In this document: positions 25,505-33,611 of the stretch, in pieces | Position numbering within the stretch: the stretch's first letter is position 1 | Layout of the letters: every line of letters begins with the position of its first letter | Assembly (NCBI GenBank): GCA_035943635.1 | Contig: DASZBX010000067.1 | Coordinates: 115,754-179,753 of the forward strand | DNA: 64,000 nucleotides | Origin: DASZBX01 sp035943635 | Lineage (GTDB): Bacteria > Actinomycetota > Actinomycetes > Streptomycetales > Catenulisporaceae | Reading direction: 5' to 3' | Program-made: the position numbers and the translations under genes | Notes under the pieces: model-generated | Seen by the model: the letters and a program-made list of their open reading frames with translations, nothing else | Database searches by the model: none | What the model was told of the DNA's origin: nothing

Positions 25505-26167
25505 TCACAGCAATCCTTGGATCAGCCCGGCCAGTTTGCGCATGTCCGTGAACACGGTCGTGTCGGGGCCGGCGAGCCATTCGGCCGGGGTGATGCCGCC
25601 CGCATAGCCCAGCGACCGCATGCCGGCCGCGCGGGCCGCCTGGACGCCGTACTGCGAGTCCTCCACGACCACACAATGCCGCGGCTCGACGTTCATCTGG
25701 GCCGCCGCATACAGGAAGAGGTCCGGCGCGGGCTTCCCATGGGGCACTTCGGTTCCGCTGTAAATCCGGCCTTCGAAATACCGGCGCAGGTCCGTCTTGC
25801 CCAGCGTGCGCCGCATCTTCTCGTGCGTGCCGCTGGAGGCCACGCAGGTGGCCAGGCCGAGCGCCGTGATCGTGTCGAGCGCCTCGATGATGCCGTCCAC
25901 GGCGGTCAGTTCCTCGTCGAACGCGATCGCATACGCCTCGTCGAGTTCGCGCTGCCAGCCGGGCGGGAGCGGGCCGCCGATCTGGGCCTCGACCTGCGCG
26001 GTCATGTACGCGTCCGAACGTCCGAGGAAGCGCTCGGCGACCTCCGTCTCGGTCAGCGGCCAGCCGAGGCGGGCGAGCGCGGCCGACTCGACCCGGACCG
26101 CGAGGCGTTCGCTGTCCACCAGGACGCCGTCGCAGTCGAAGATGACCAGCTGGATTTGATCGATCAC
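25505..26167 (-). CDS. HAD-superfamily phosphatase / beta-phosphoglucomutase-like
   Basis: A 220-residue haloacid-dehalogenase enzyme. Motif I is VIFDCDGVLVDSE (nucleophile and acid Asp), motif II ATCVASSGTHEKM, motif III Lys in HGKPAPDLFLYA, and motif IV VVVEDSQYGVQAARAAGM. The cap between motif I and II is helical, as in subfamily I (sugar phosphate phosphatases and phosphoglucomutases such as YcjU/GPP). The exact sugar phosphate cannot be read. ATG 26167 has no strong Shine-Dalgarno but is the only sensible start. Reads away from the RidA gene. Confidence 0.88.
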   Translation of the reverse strand: MIDQIQLVIFDCDGVLVDSERLAVRVESAALARLGWPLTETEVAERFLGRSDAYMTAQVEAQIGGPLPPGWQRELDEAYAIAFDEELTAVDGIIEALDTITALGLATCVASSGTHEKMRRTLGKTDLRRYFEGRIYSGTEVPHGKPAPDLFLYAAAQMNVEPRHCVVVEDSQYGVQAARAAGMRSLGYAGGITPAEWLAGPDTTVFTDMRKLAGLIQGLL

Positions 26168-26275
26168 GTGCGTAGGCTATCGGAACTCCGGCGGTGATCC
26201 GGCGGCGAGCAGTGAGCGCCATCACGCCGCTACCGGGCTTGGCTGGGCCCCGGGGCGGTCGCTAGTGTCCGAAGC

Positions 26276-26680
26276 ATGACAGAACGGCGGTTGATTTCCA
26301 GCGGCTCCACCTTCGAAGCGCAGATCGGCTACTCCCGGGCGGTGGTGGACGGCGACTGGGTGCACGTGTCCGGCACGACCGGATTCGACTACTCGACCAT
26401 GACGATCGCGCCGGACGTGGCCGATCAGGCCGAGCAGTGCCTGCGCAACATCGAGGCCGCGCTGGCCGAGGCGGGCAGTTCGATCGCGCAGGTGGTCCGG
26501 GTGCGCTACCTGTTGCCGCACCGGGAGGACTTCGAGCCCTGCTGGCCGGTGTTGCGCCGTTGGTTCGGGGAGGTCCGGCCGGCCGCGACCATGCTGGTGT
26601 GCGGGCTGGCCGACCCGGACATGAAGATCGAGATCGAGGTGTACGCGCGGCGCGGCGCCGTCGATCCGGCGGCCGGGTGA
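26276..26680 (+). CDS. RidA/YjgF family protein
   Basis: A 134-residue protein of the YjgF/YER057c/UK114 family. The pattern FEAQIGYSRAVVDGDWVHVSGTTG and the ALAEAGSSIAQVVRVRYLL block are typical, including the conserved Arg in the second half (VRYLLPHRE). Related RidA proteins hydrolyse reactive enamines/imines, but many subfamilies are untested. The stop overlaps the ATG of the tyrosine phosphatase gene by one base (TGATG). Confidence 0.88.
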   Translation: MTERRLISSGSTFEAQIGYSRAVVDGDWVHVSGTTGFDYSTMTIAPDVADQAEQCLRNIEAALAEAGSSIAQVVRVRYLLPHREDFEPCWPVLRRWFGEVRPAATMLVCGLADPDMKIEIEVYARRGAVDPAAG

Positions 26681-27495
26681 TGTCCGAACCGCAGGGCGTC
26701 GAGCAGCCGTCGGCATCCGTGCCCGCGTTGATAGCCGTCGGCGCCGAGATGGACGTCCCGGGCATGTTCAACCTGCGCGACCTCGGCGGCCTGCCGGTCC
26801 GCGGGGGAGGGACGGTTCGCCGCGGCCTGCTGCTGCGGTGCGGCGAACTGTCCGGGCTCGAAACCGCCGGGTTCGCGGCGCTCGCCGAGCTCGGCCTGCG
26901 GACCGTCGTGGACCTGCGGACCGTCACCGAGGTCGACGTCCGCCCGAACCCGACCGGCCTGGGCGACATCGGCGTGGTCGTGCACACGATCCCGCTGATT
27001 TCCCTCACCTACGAAGAGATCCCGCACCGCCAGGTGGATCTGTACACGTACCTGGCCGATTCCTGCACGCTCGAGGCCGCTTCCGTCGTCAAGGCCCTGG
27101 CCGCGCCGGGCGCCCTGCCGGGGCTCTTCCACTGCGCCGTCGGCAAGGACCGTACCGGGTTCATCGCCGCGCTGGTGCTGTCCGTGATCGGTGTTCCGGA
27201 CGATGAGATCATCGCCGACTTCCTGCGTTCCAACGCCGCCCTCGGCCTGCCCCGGCAGCCCGGCGCCCTGAGCGCCGCGGCCCGGCGGGTGGCCGAGGCG
27301 TCGCCGGTGTACGACATGCTGCTGTCCGCCCGCAACGCGATCAGCGCGGAGCTCATCTCCGCCTCGCTCGGCCGGGTGCGCGAGCGGCACGGATCGGTGG
27401 CGGACTACCTCCGCTTCGGCGGGGTCACCGACGAGGAGTCGGCCTCCCTCGAAGCGGCGCTCGTCGAGCCGGGTCCGGACGACCGGCAGGACTGA
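26680..27495 (+). CDS. Tyrosine-protein phosphatase (LipA/PTP3-like)
   Basis: A 271-residue protein with the dual-specificity/lipid-type phosphatase signature HCAVGKDRTGFIAALVL (P-loop C(x)5R with Lys-Asp, about residue 145). The N-terminus reads MFNLRDLGGLPVRGGG, the standard opening of bacterial LipA-like phosphatases of the PTP fold, and the C-terminus has the helical ALGLPRQ and AISAELI part. It could act on phosphotyrosine, phosphoinositides or other phosphomonoesters. Overlaps the RidA stop; followed by a strong terminator. Confidence 0.9.
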   Translation: MSEPQGVEQPSASVPALIAVGAEMDVPGMFNLRDLGGLPVRGGGTVRRGLLLRCGELSGLETAGFAALAELGLRTVVDLRTVTEVDVRPNPTGLGDIGVVVHTIPLISLTYEEIPHRQVDLYTYLADSCTLEAASVVKALAAPGALPGLFHCAVGKDRTGFIAALVLSVIGVPDDEIIADFLRSNAALGLPRQPGALSAAARRVAEASPVYDMLLSARNAISAELISASLGRVRERHGSVADYLRFGGVTDEESASLEAALVEPGPDDRQD

Positions 27496-27526
27496 GCAAG
27501 CCTCCGCAACACAACGCATCGCGACG

Positions 27527-27566
27527 AGCCCGGGCCTGCGACCTGCACCGCAGGCCCGGGCTTGTT
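27527..27566 (+). terminator. Strong terminator after the RidA-phosphatase operon
   Basis: AGCCCGGGCCTGCG (27527-27540) and its perfect complement (27549-27562) form a 14-bp stem with an 8-base loop, followed by TGTTC. Confidence 0.85.
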
Positions 27567-27574
27567 CCTGGGCG

Positions 27575-27784
27575 GTGGCGAGCCCGACGTTCTGCGGCAG
27601 CAGCACGGCGACCCCCGCGTACCTCGTGATCTGGAAGACCAGCGCCAACGGCCAGCGCACCTTCGGCAGCTCCGGGGTCGGCTCGGCCGTCTACCAGTGT
27701 CAGGGCACCACCGAGAACACCTTCTCGATGGACGGTGAGATCCCCACCGGGGGCAGCTACACCATGCCGATGGCCTGCGGCTGA
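27575..27784 (+). CDS. Small hypothetical protein or 3' fragment of a secreted protein
   Basis: A 69-codon frame starting with GTG, with Gly/Thr/Ser-rich text such as PAYLVIWKTSANGQRTFG, YQCQGTTENTFSMDG and a final cysteine (PMACG). It looks like the end of an extracytoplasmic beta-rich protein with two or more cysteines. There is no ribosome binding site and it starts 9 bases after a terminator, so I think it more likely is a gene remnant than an active gene. Confidence 0.3.
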   Translation: MASPTFCGSSTATPAYLVIWKTSANGQRTFGSSGVGSAVYQCQGTTENTFSMDGEIPTGGSYTMPMACG

Positions 27785-27951
27785 TCCACGGCTGGACGCC
27801 GCTCCGGCGGTGACGGCTCCCAGACCCTGCGGCCGGCACGTGACGCAGGCCGGCCGCGGCTGAAAGGCCCCGATGTGCCTTGCGGCCCGCACGTTACCCG
27901 GGAGTAGGGTTTACTGGTCGGACAGGAACCCGGGCAAGCGGAGGTGCGCAG

Positions 27952-28728
27952 GTGGGCGACGCGTTCTACAAGCGGATCGGCGAGGACCGCTACGAGGCGA
28001 CCGCACACACTGCGGGGCCGTGGTCGGCCGACTCCCAGCACATGGGCCCGCCGGCCGCGCTCCTGGTGCGCGAACTGGAGACCTTCGCCCCGCGCACCGA
28101 CGCGGCGTTGTCCCGGCTCGCCTTCGAAGTCCTCGGCCCGGTGCCGATCGGCGAGATGACGGTACACGCCCGGGTCGAACGCCCCGGCCGGGCGGTGGAA
28201 CTGCTCTCGGCCGAGCTCAGCGTGGCTGACCGCCCGGTGGTGCGGGCGCACGCCTGGCGGCTGGCCCAGTCCGACACCGCCGAGGTCGCCGCGGGCGCGG
28301 CGGCGGCGCTCGAGCCGCCGGACGGCGCCGCACCGATGTCCATCCCGGCCGGCTGGAAGCGCGGATACCTGGACGCCACCGAATGGCGCTCGCTGGCCGG
28401 CGGCATGACCGGCACCGGATCCGCGACCGTATGGGGCCGCCCGCTGGTCGACCTGGTCGCCGACGAGCCGAACACGCCGCTCCAGCAGCTGTGCACCATC
28501 GCCGATTCGGGCAACGGGGTCTCCAGCCGCCTGGACATCCGCAAGTGGCTGTTCGTCAACACCGACCTGACCATCCACCTGCACCGGCAACCGGGCGGCG
28601 GATGGTTCGGGCTCGACGCCGAGACGGTGATCGGCCCGACCGGGATCGGCCTCGCCAGCAGCGTGCTGCACGACGGCGCCGGCCCGGTCGGCCGCGCGGC
28701 GCAGGGACTGCTCGTACGGCCCAGATGA
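27952..28728 (+). CDS. Thioesterase family protein (TesB-like double hot-dog)
   Basis: A 258-residue protein in the acyl-CoA thioesterase-like family of actinobacteria. The pattern SADSQHMGPPAALLVRELE at the N-terminus, RPLVDLVADEPNTPLQQL in the middle and LDAETVIGPTGIGLASSVLHD at the end is the two-hot-dog layout of this family, with Asp/Gln catalytic positions. It would hydrolyse an acyl-CoA or related thioester, probably in the cytoplasm. GTG 27952 has GCGGAGG upstream. A -10-like TAGGGT precedes it. Confidence 0.87.
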   Translation: MGDAFYKRIGEDRYEATAHTAGPWSADSQHMGPPAALLVRELETFAPRTDAALSRLAFEVLGPVPIGEMTVHARVERPGRAVELLSAELSVADRPVVRAHAWRLAQSDTAEVAAGAAAALEPPDGAAPMSIPAGWKRGYLDATEWRSLAGGMTGTGSATVWGRPLVDLVADEPNTPLQQLCTIADSGNGVSSRLDIRKWLFVNTDLTIHLHRQPGGGWFGLDAETVIGPTGIGLASSVLHDGAGPVGRAAQGLLVRPR

Positions 28729-28742
28729 TCGGGGGATCGGCC

Positions 28743-29525
28743 TCACGCCTTCGAGCCGAGCAGCCTGGCGTGGATGGTGTGCGCGGCGGGTCGGCGCCCG
28801 GCCCGGTTCGACAGCAGCGCCCGGGCCACCGCACGCGGCACGCCCGACATCGAGCCCAGGTCGATCTTGCCGTCGTGGTAGTCCTCGATCGCCTTGCCCC
28901 AGTCGTCGCTGAACGGGAAGGCGCCGCTGCCGGCCCGCGCGATGTGGATGCCGAGCCACAACAGGTCGGCCTGGCGGCGGCGGCGGAACTCGCTGCGCGA
29001 GTCGGCCCGCAGCCGGGCGCAGCCGTAGTCCACCGCGTAGAGCCCGCCGGGCGAGACGATCAGGTTCTTGGCCCGGAAGTCGCCGTGCGCGACCGCGGCC
29101 GCGTGCACCGCGGACAGCAGGGCGCTCAGGCCCACCGCCAGCCGCAGGGTGCCGGTCTCGCTGAGCAGGCCGCCGGCCAGTTCCTCTTCGAGCGTCCTGC
29201 CTTCGAGGTACTCCATGACGAGATACGGCCGCAGCGCCTCGGGCCGGTAGTCCAGCACGGACGGCGCGAAGATCCCGCCGACGGCACGCAGCGCGCGCAC
29301 CTCCTCGTCCATCGCGCGCCGACTGCGCCGAGTCGGCTCGACCGCCTTGATCACCACGCTCGGGCCGTGCGGCGCCGCGGCCAGGTAGGCCACTCCCTGC
29401 ATCCCCGCGCCAAGGCGGCGGATGACTGTATACGGGCCGAACGCACCGGCCAGCGACTCGATCTCGTTCGGATCCCCGAGCAGGTCGGCGGGGTCGGTCT
29501 TGGTGTTGTGTGTAGTGAGGTCCAT
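28743..29525 (-). CDS. Protein kinase-like protein (degenerate Ser/Thr kinase)
   Basis: A 260-residue kinase fold. The Gly-rich loop reads IRRLGAGMQGVAYLA, the ATP-binding Lys is in VVIKAVEP, the catalytic loop is AHGDFRAKNLIVS (HGDxxxxN) and the metal site is AVDYG (DFG replaced by DYG). The C-lobe is short and lacks APE. It resembles bacterial kinases near RIO/ABC1 and aminoglycoside-type groups. The ATG 29525 is preceded by the divergent STAND-type gene 118 bases away, suggesting a shared control region. Target unknown. Confidence 0.75.
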   Translation of the reverse strand: MDLTTHNTKTDPADLLGDPNEIESLAGAFGPYTVIRRLGAGMQGVAYLAAAPHGPSVVIKAVEPTRRSRRAMDEEVRALRAVGGIFAPSVLDYRPEALRPYLVMEYLEGRTLEEELAGGLLSETGTLRLAVGLSALLSAVHAAAVAHGDFRAKNLIVSPGGLYAVDYGCARLRADSRSEFRRRRQADLLWLGIHIARAGSGAFPFSDDWGKAIEDYHDGKIDLGSMSGVPRAVARALLSNRAGRRPAAHTIHARLLGSKA

Positions 29526-29642
29526 GGCGGCATTCGGCCATGTGCTCGTGCTGTATGGCAGTGACTCCGTACGCGTAACGTACAGATCAGCCGTCGTATT
29601 CAGGCACAATGTGATTCGTAGGATGCCGCTGACAGGACACCG

Positions 29643-30302
29643 ATGAACACGCCCAGCCCTGAGGAGATCTACACCGCCAAGCAGATGCGTGATGCCCTGG
29701 CCGGTATCAGGAAGGCATCTGGCAAGTCTCTGACCGACCTCGTCGAGGAGTCGGAGGCTCTTCAGGGGAAGCCCGCGCGGATCGGTGCGCGGACAATCAA
29801 GCTGGTGCCACTCACCAAGCCTAATATCAGCGGTTTCACCGGCGCCAGCCGGGTCCAGCTGCCGGGCGATGCCGTCCTGGTCACCTTTCTCCTTGCCTGC
29901 AAGGTCCCGGGCGGGCACCTCGGGGCTTGGCTTGAGGCGGTGGAACGGGCGCGCAGTTCCCGAGACGGCGAGATGGCGCCGGATCCGGCGCTGCCGCGGC
30001 TCCCGGATCACTTCGTGCCGCGCCTGACCGAGCGCCGCCGAGTGCTGGACCAGCTCAGGGAGCTGGCTGGCCGAGCTGTGGGAGTGCGACGGCATCGAGT
30101 CCCGGTCTGTCTGCGACCGCCTTGCGGACCGGTCGCTGCTCGGCTCGACGGAATCACGAGGCGTACGTCTGCACGACGTGATCCGCGACCACGTCCTGCA
30201 CGACCACCTCTGGATCGTGCGCAGCTGGACCGAGCGGCATTTGGAGGCCTTGCGCGGACACTGCATCGGCGGGCGGTGGGATCGCCTCGCGCCGACGTAT
30301 GA
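29643..30302 (+). pseudogene. N-terminal fragment of a STAND NTPase-type regulator (HTH part)
   Basis: Residues 1-110 are an actinobacterial HTH (XRE-like) module found at the N-terminus of STAND regulators: EEIYTAKQMRDALAGIRKAS, LTKPNISGFTGASRVQLPG. It continues with RLTERRRVLDQLRELAG, the linker normally preceding an NB-ARC domain. At about 30060 the frame runs out of family text: the rest, to 30302, is out-of-frame shadow. The P-loop, Walker B and other NB-ARC motifs are entirely missing, with the WD40 part continuing in the other frame. It is part of one broken gene with the next entry. Confidence 0.65.
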
Positions 30303-32598
30303 CGCCGCGTTAGATCGGCTGTCGTACCTGATGGTCGCCACCGATCGCGACGAGGAACTTCGAACCCTGTTGTTCGATCTGCGGTTCATGGTCCGCCGGA
30401 TCCGCCAGGGCGGGACGGCCGGTCTCCTCTCGGATCTCGGCGACTGCGAGAGCTCCCGCGGCCGTGATCCCGAACTGCGGGCCCTGGAACTCATCATCGG
30501 GCTCGAAGGCCACCTGGCCCTGCGGGCGGACGCCGACGGGAGCGCGCCCGGCGGCGTCCAGAGCGTCGCCGCCACGCTCTGGGCTCGGTTGGTGGGGGAT
30601 CCGACCGTGAGCGGGCTGGTGACGCACCGAGACGAGTCGCTCCTCGAAGTGCCGGTCGCCCTGCATCCCATGCCGGACCGGCCCGATACGCGCCTGGTGC
30701 ACGTGTACGACGGACACACCGATCGGGTCGTCGCGGTCAGCTGGCGGGCTGACGGCGACCGGCTGGCGACCGGAACCGCCGACGGCGCCGTGCACATCTG
30801 GGATGTCCGCGGTTCGCGCCAGCGGGTCGTGCGTTTCGAGGCCGCGGTATCCGCCCTCGCCTGGAGCCCCGATCATCTGCACTTGGCCGTGCTGACGGGA
30901 GAGTACGGGCTCTGTTTGATCGAGCCGATCCATGGTGATGTGACGACGTTCGGTTTCGCCTCCGGTAATGGCGTCGAAGCCGATGACGCCGACCGCGGCG
31001 TACCCCTGGCCGAGCTCACCTGTCTCGCCTGGATGCCGCACGGCCTGGCGATCGGGCGCGGCGACGGCGACGTGGTCCTCTGGGAGATCGGCGAAGACCG
31101 GGTGACGCGGGCGATCTCGCACCCGGGCAGCGCGGTTCGGGCAATGCAGTGGTCTGACGTACTGTCCGGTCTGGTGGCGGTGCACGCGGACGGCGTGTTC
31201 ACTGTGCTCCATGACGTGTCTGCGGGCGGAGGCCGGGAACGCGTGACTGCGCAGACCGGGCTCAACGTGCCGCGGGCGCTGGCTGTTCGAGCCGACGGGA
31301 CCGAGGTCGTCATCGGCGCGGCGCAGAACGAACTGCTGATGCTCGACGCGGCAGCGCCGGAAGCCGCTGCGATCAGCACGCCGACGACCGGCTGGAGCAC
31401 CTCGGTGGGATGGAGCGCCGACGGAACCTGGATCGCGGCGGGTCTGCAGGACGGAGCAGTGGCCCTGTGGTCCGAGACCGGGTCTGAGCCTGGGCACGCC
31501 GGTTACGTCGACGTACTTCTCGACGACGAGACTCCACAGCGCCGCGGATGGAGCGAGAGGTTCGCCAACCAGCAACGGATCGATTACCACGGCCAGCGGG
31601 TGGCCGCAGTGAGCTGGCATCCCCTCCAGCCGCAGCTCGCCGTCGCCGCGCAGAAGGACCTGCGGGTTTACGACCTACAGCGGGGCGCTGAGAACGAGTC
31701 GCGGCACGGGGTCAACTGCCTGTGCCGGCATCCGAACCGCGACCTGTTCGCGGCCGGTGGCATGGACGGGGAGATCATCCTGACGAAAGCCGCCGATCTC
31801 GCGTGGCGACGCACGGTTGAAGTGTTCACGAGCCCGGTGCGGTCGATCGCGTTCTCCCCGGACGGCGATCGGCTGGCCGTCCTCGCCGACGACGGCCGGC
31901 TGCTGCTGTGGGACACCCGCGCGCTCCTCGAAGAGGATGCCACGATCGACGGCTCCGTCTCGTCCATAATGTGTCCCGTCGACCAGCCCGGCGCCGTCGC
32001 CTGGACCCCGGACGGCGCGGCGCTGGCGATCGGCGGCAACAAGCTGGTGGTCCTGCTGGACAGCACCACGCTGGGTGAACTGCGCCGGTTCCCGGTCGCC
32101 GACCTGGTCAACGGCCTGGCCGTCGACCCGGGCGGCCAATGGATCGCCACGGCGACCAGCGGCTCCGAGATCGCCGTGCACGACCTGAGCGGCCGGCCCG
32201 AACTGGTGCTGACCGGCCATTCGAGCAGCGTGGGCGTCGTCCGCTGGCTCGGCGACGGGCGACTCGTGTCCGGCGGCTATGACGGATACGTGATGTTCTG
32301 GTCCCCATGGGCGGACCCGGCCGACAGGCTGCTGCGGAGGATCGAGCCCGGCGGCGGCGCCGTGTGGGACGTCGCACTCAGCCGCACCGCGCTGGTGACC
32401 GTCACCTCCGCGGGAATGCTGGGATTCCACCCTCTGACCAAGGATGAGGCGCCGGTCGCCTCGTGTGTCGTCGCGCTGGACACGGCGCTCAGCTCGTGCG
32501 CCGTGTCGGCCGACGGCACCACCGTCGCCGCAGGAGGATCTGCCGGAACAGCCCTCTTCGCCCTACCGCAGTGGGCCCGCGGACCGCACCGGACGTAG
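30178..32598 (+). CDS. WD40-repeat C-terminal part of the disrupted STAND protein
   Basis: An 806-residue frame. Upstream of GTG 30178 the same frame is open from about 30064 and reads WLAELWECDGIESRSVCDRL and GVRLHDVIRDHVL, the winged-helix end of an NB-ARC domain. A helical linker (to about residue 160) and about 12-14 WD40 repeats follow (for example GHTDRVVAVSWRADGDRLATG, SIAFSPDGDRLAVLADD, GHSSSVGVVRWLGDG), enough for two seven-bladed propellers. WD40 STAND proteins act as sensors that trigger a response after ligand binding; without the NTPase core this product could only bind. Start uncertain. Confidence 0.75.
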   Translation: MIRDHVLHDHLWIVRSWTERHLEALRGHCIGGRWDRLAPTYDAALDRLSYLMVATDRDEELRTLLFDLRFMVRRIRQGGTAGLLSDLGDCESSRGRDPELRALELIIGLEGHLALRADADGSAPGGVQSVAATLWARLVGDPTVSGLVTHRDESLLEVPVALHPMPDRPDTRLVHVYDGHTDRVVAVSWRADGDRLATGTADGAVHIWDVRGSRQRVVRFEAAVSALAWSPDHLHLAVLTGEYGLCLIEPIHGDVTTFGFASGNGVEADDADRGVPLAELTCLAWMPHGLAIGRGDGDVVLWEIGEDRVTRAISHPGSAVRAMQWSDVLSGLVAVHADGVFTVLHDVSAGGGRERVTAQTGLNVPRALAVRADGTEVVIGAAQNELLMLDAAAPEAAAISTPTTGWSTSVGWSADGTWIAAGLQDGAVALWSETGSEPGHAGYVDVLLDDETPQRRGWSERFANQQRIDYHGQRVAAVSWHPLQPQLAVAAQKDLRVYDLQRGAENESRHGVNCLCRHPNRDLFAAGGMDGEIILTKAADLAWRRTVEVFTSPVRSIAFSPDGDRLAVLADDGRLLLWDTRALLEEDATIDGSVSSIMCPVDQPGAVAWTPDGAALAIGGNKLVVLLDSTTLGELRRFPVADLVNGLAVDPGGQWIATATSGSEIAVHDLSGRPELVLTGHSSSVGVVRWLGDGRLVSGGYDGYVMFWSPWADPADRLLRRIEPGGGAVWDVALSRTALVTVTSAGMLGFHPLTKDEAPVASCVVALDTALSSCAVSADGTTVAAGGSAGTALFALPQWARGPHRT

Positions 32599-32622
32599 AT
32601 CCATGGGCCAGCAACCAACGAA

Positions 32623-33585
32623 CTATCCGGCCGGGTTCGCCGCCGCCGCCAACGCCTTCGTGAGCCGCTTGATCGGGCTGCTCAACCCGTACTGCTCGCT
32701 GAGCTCGGCCAGCTCCTCGGGATGCGCCGGTCCGGCAGGCAGCGCGGACTCGACCTTGACCGCCGGCGCGTCGGCCCGCACGCGCACCACCTGAGGCGCG
32801 ACGGCAAGGTACTCGCGGGCGGCGTCCAGCTTCTTCCGGGCGGCGGGCTTGAGCGCCGACGCCGGGTCGTCGAGCGCGGCGAGCAGGGCGTCGAGCGAGC
32901 CGTACTCGGTGATCAGCGCCGCCGCGGTCTTCTCGCCGATGCCGGCCACGCCGGGCAGCCCGTCGCTCGGGTCCCCGCGCAGCGTCGCGAACTCGGCATA
33001 CCCGGACCCGGACACGCCGTACTTGGCGGACAGGGCGCCGTCGTCGAGCACCTCCAGCTTGGCCACGCCGCGCGCGATGTTCAGCACCCGGACCGCCCGC
33101 GCGTCGTCGATCAGCTGGAACATGTCCCGGTCGCCGGTCACCACGTCGACCGGGCCGTCGTGCGCGGCGGCGTAGGCGGCGATGGCGTCGTCGGCCTCGA
33201 ACTCCTCGGCCCAGCCGCGGGCCAGGCCGAAGGCGTCCAGGACCGCTTCGAGGACCGGCACCTGCGGGCTGAGCGTGTCCGGGATCTCCTCGATCACCGG
33301 TCCGGCCGCCGCGGCCGCATCCCCGGCTGCCGCCGCCTCGCCGACCACCCGGTGCGCCTTGTAGGACGGCAGCAGCGCCACCCGGAAGGCCGGGCGCCAG
33401 TCGGCGTCGAAGGTGGCGATCAGCCGGTCCGGCCGGTAGCCGGTCACCAGGGCCGAGATGAAGTCGAGCGTGCCGCGGACCGCGTTGATCGGCATGCCGT
33501 CGGGGGCGGTGATCGATTCGGGGATCCCGTAGAAGGCCCGGAAGTAGAGCGTCGGGGTGTCCAGCAGCATCAGTCGTTCGGCCAT
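32623..33585 (-). CDS. 5'-3' exonuclease (DNA polymerase I N-terminal type)
   Basis: A 320-residue FEN-like nuclease. The N-terminus has LLDTPTLYFRAFYG, then WAEEFEADDAIAAYAAAH, VDVVTGDRDMFQLID and GDPSDGLPGVAGIGEKTAAALI (helix-hairpin-helix), all landmarks of the 5' nuclease with the metal-binding aspartates. It degrades RNA primers or flaps and is encoded separately from polymerase I, as in many actinobacteria. Converges on the WD40 gene with 24 bases between stops. The extended upstream frame is a shadow of other genes; the ATG at 33585 is the family start. Confidence 0.9.
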   Translation of the reverse strand: MAERLMLLDTPTLYFRAFYGIPESITAPDGMPINAVRGTLDFISALVTGYRPDRLIATFDADWRPAFRVALLPSYKAHRVVGEAAAAGDAAAAAGPVIEEIPDTLSPQVPVLEAVLDAFGLARGWAEEFEADDAIAAYAAAHDGPVDVVTGDRDMFQLIDDARAVRVLNIARGVAKLEVLDDGALSAKYGVSGSGYAEFATLRGDPSDGLPGVAGIGEKTAAALITEYGSLDALLAALDDPASALKPAARKKLDAAREYLAVAPQVVRVRADAPAVKVESALPAGPAHPEELAELSEQYGLSSPIKRLTKALAAAANPAG

Positions 33586-33611
33586 GTGCCCAGCATTCCA
33601 CGGCCCACCGA

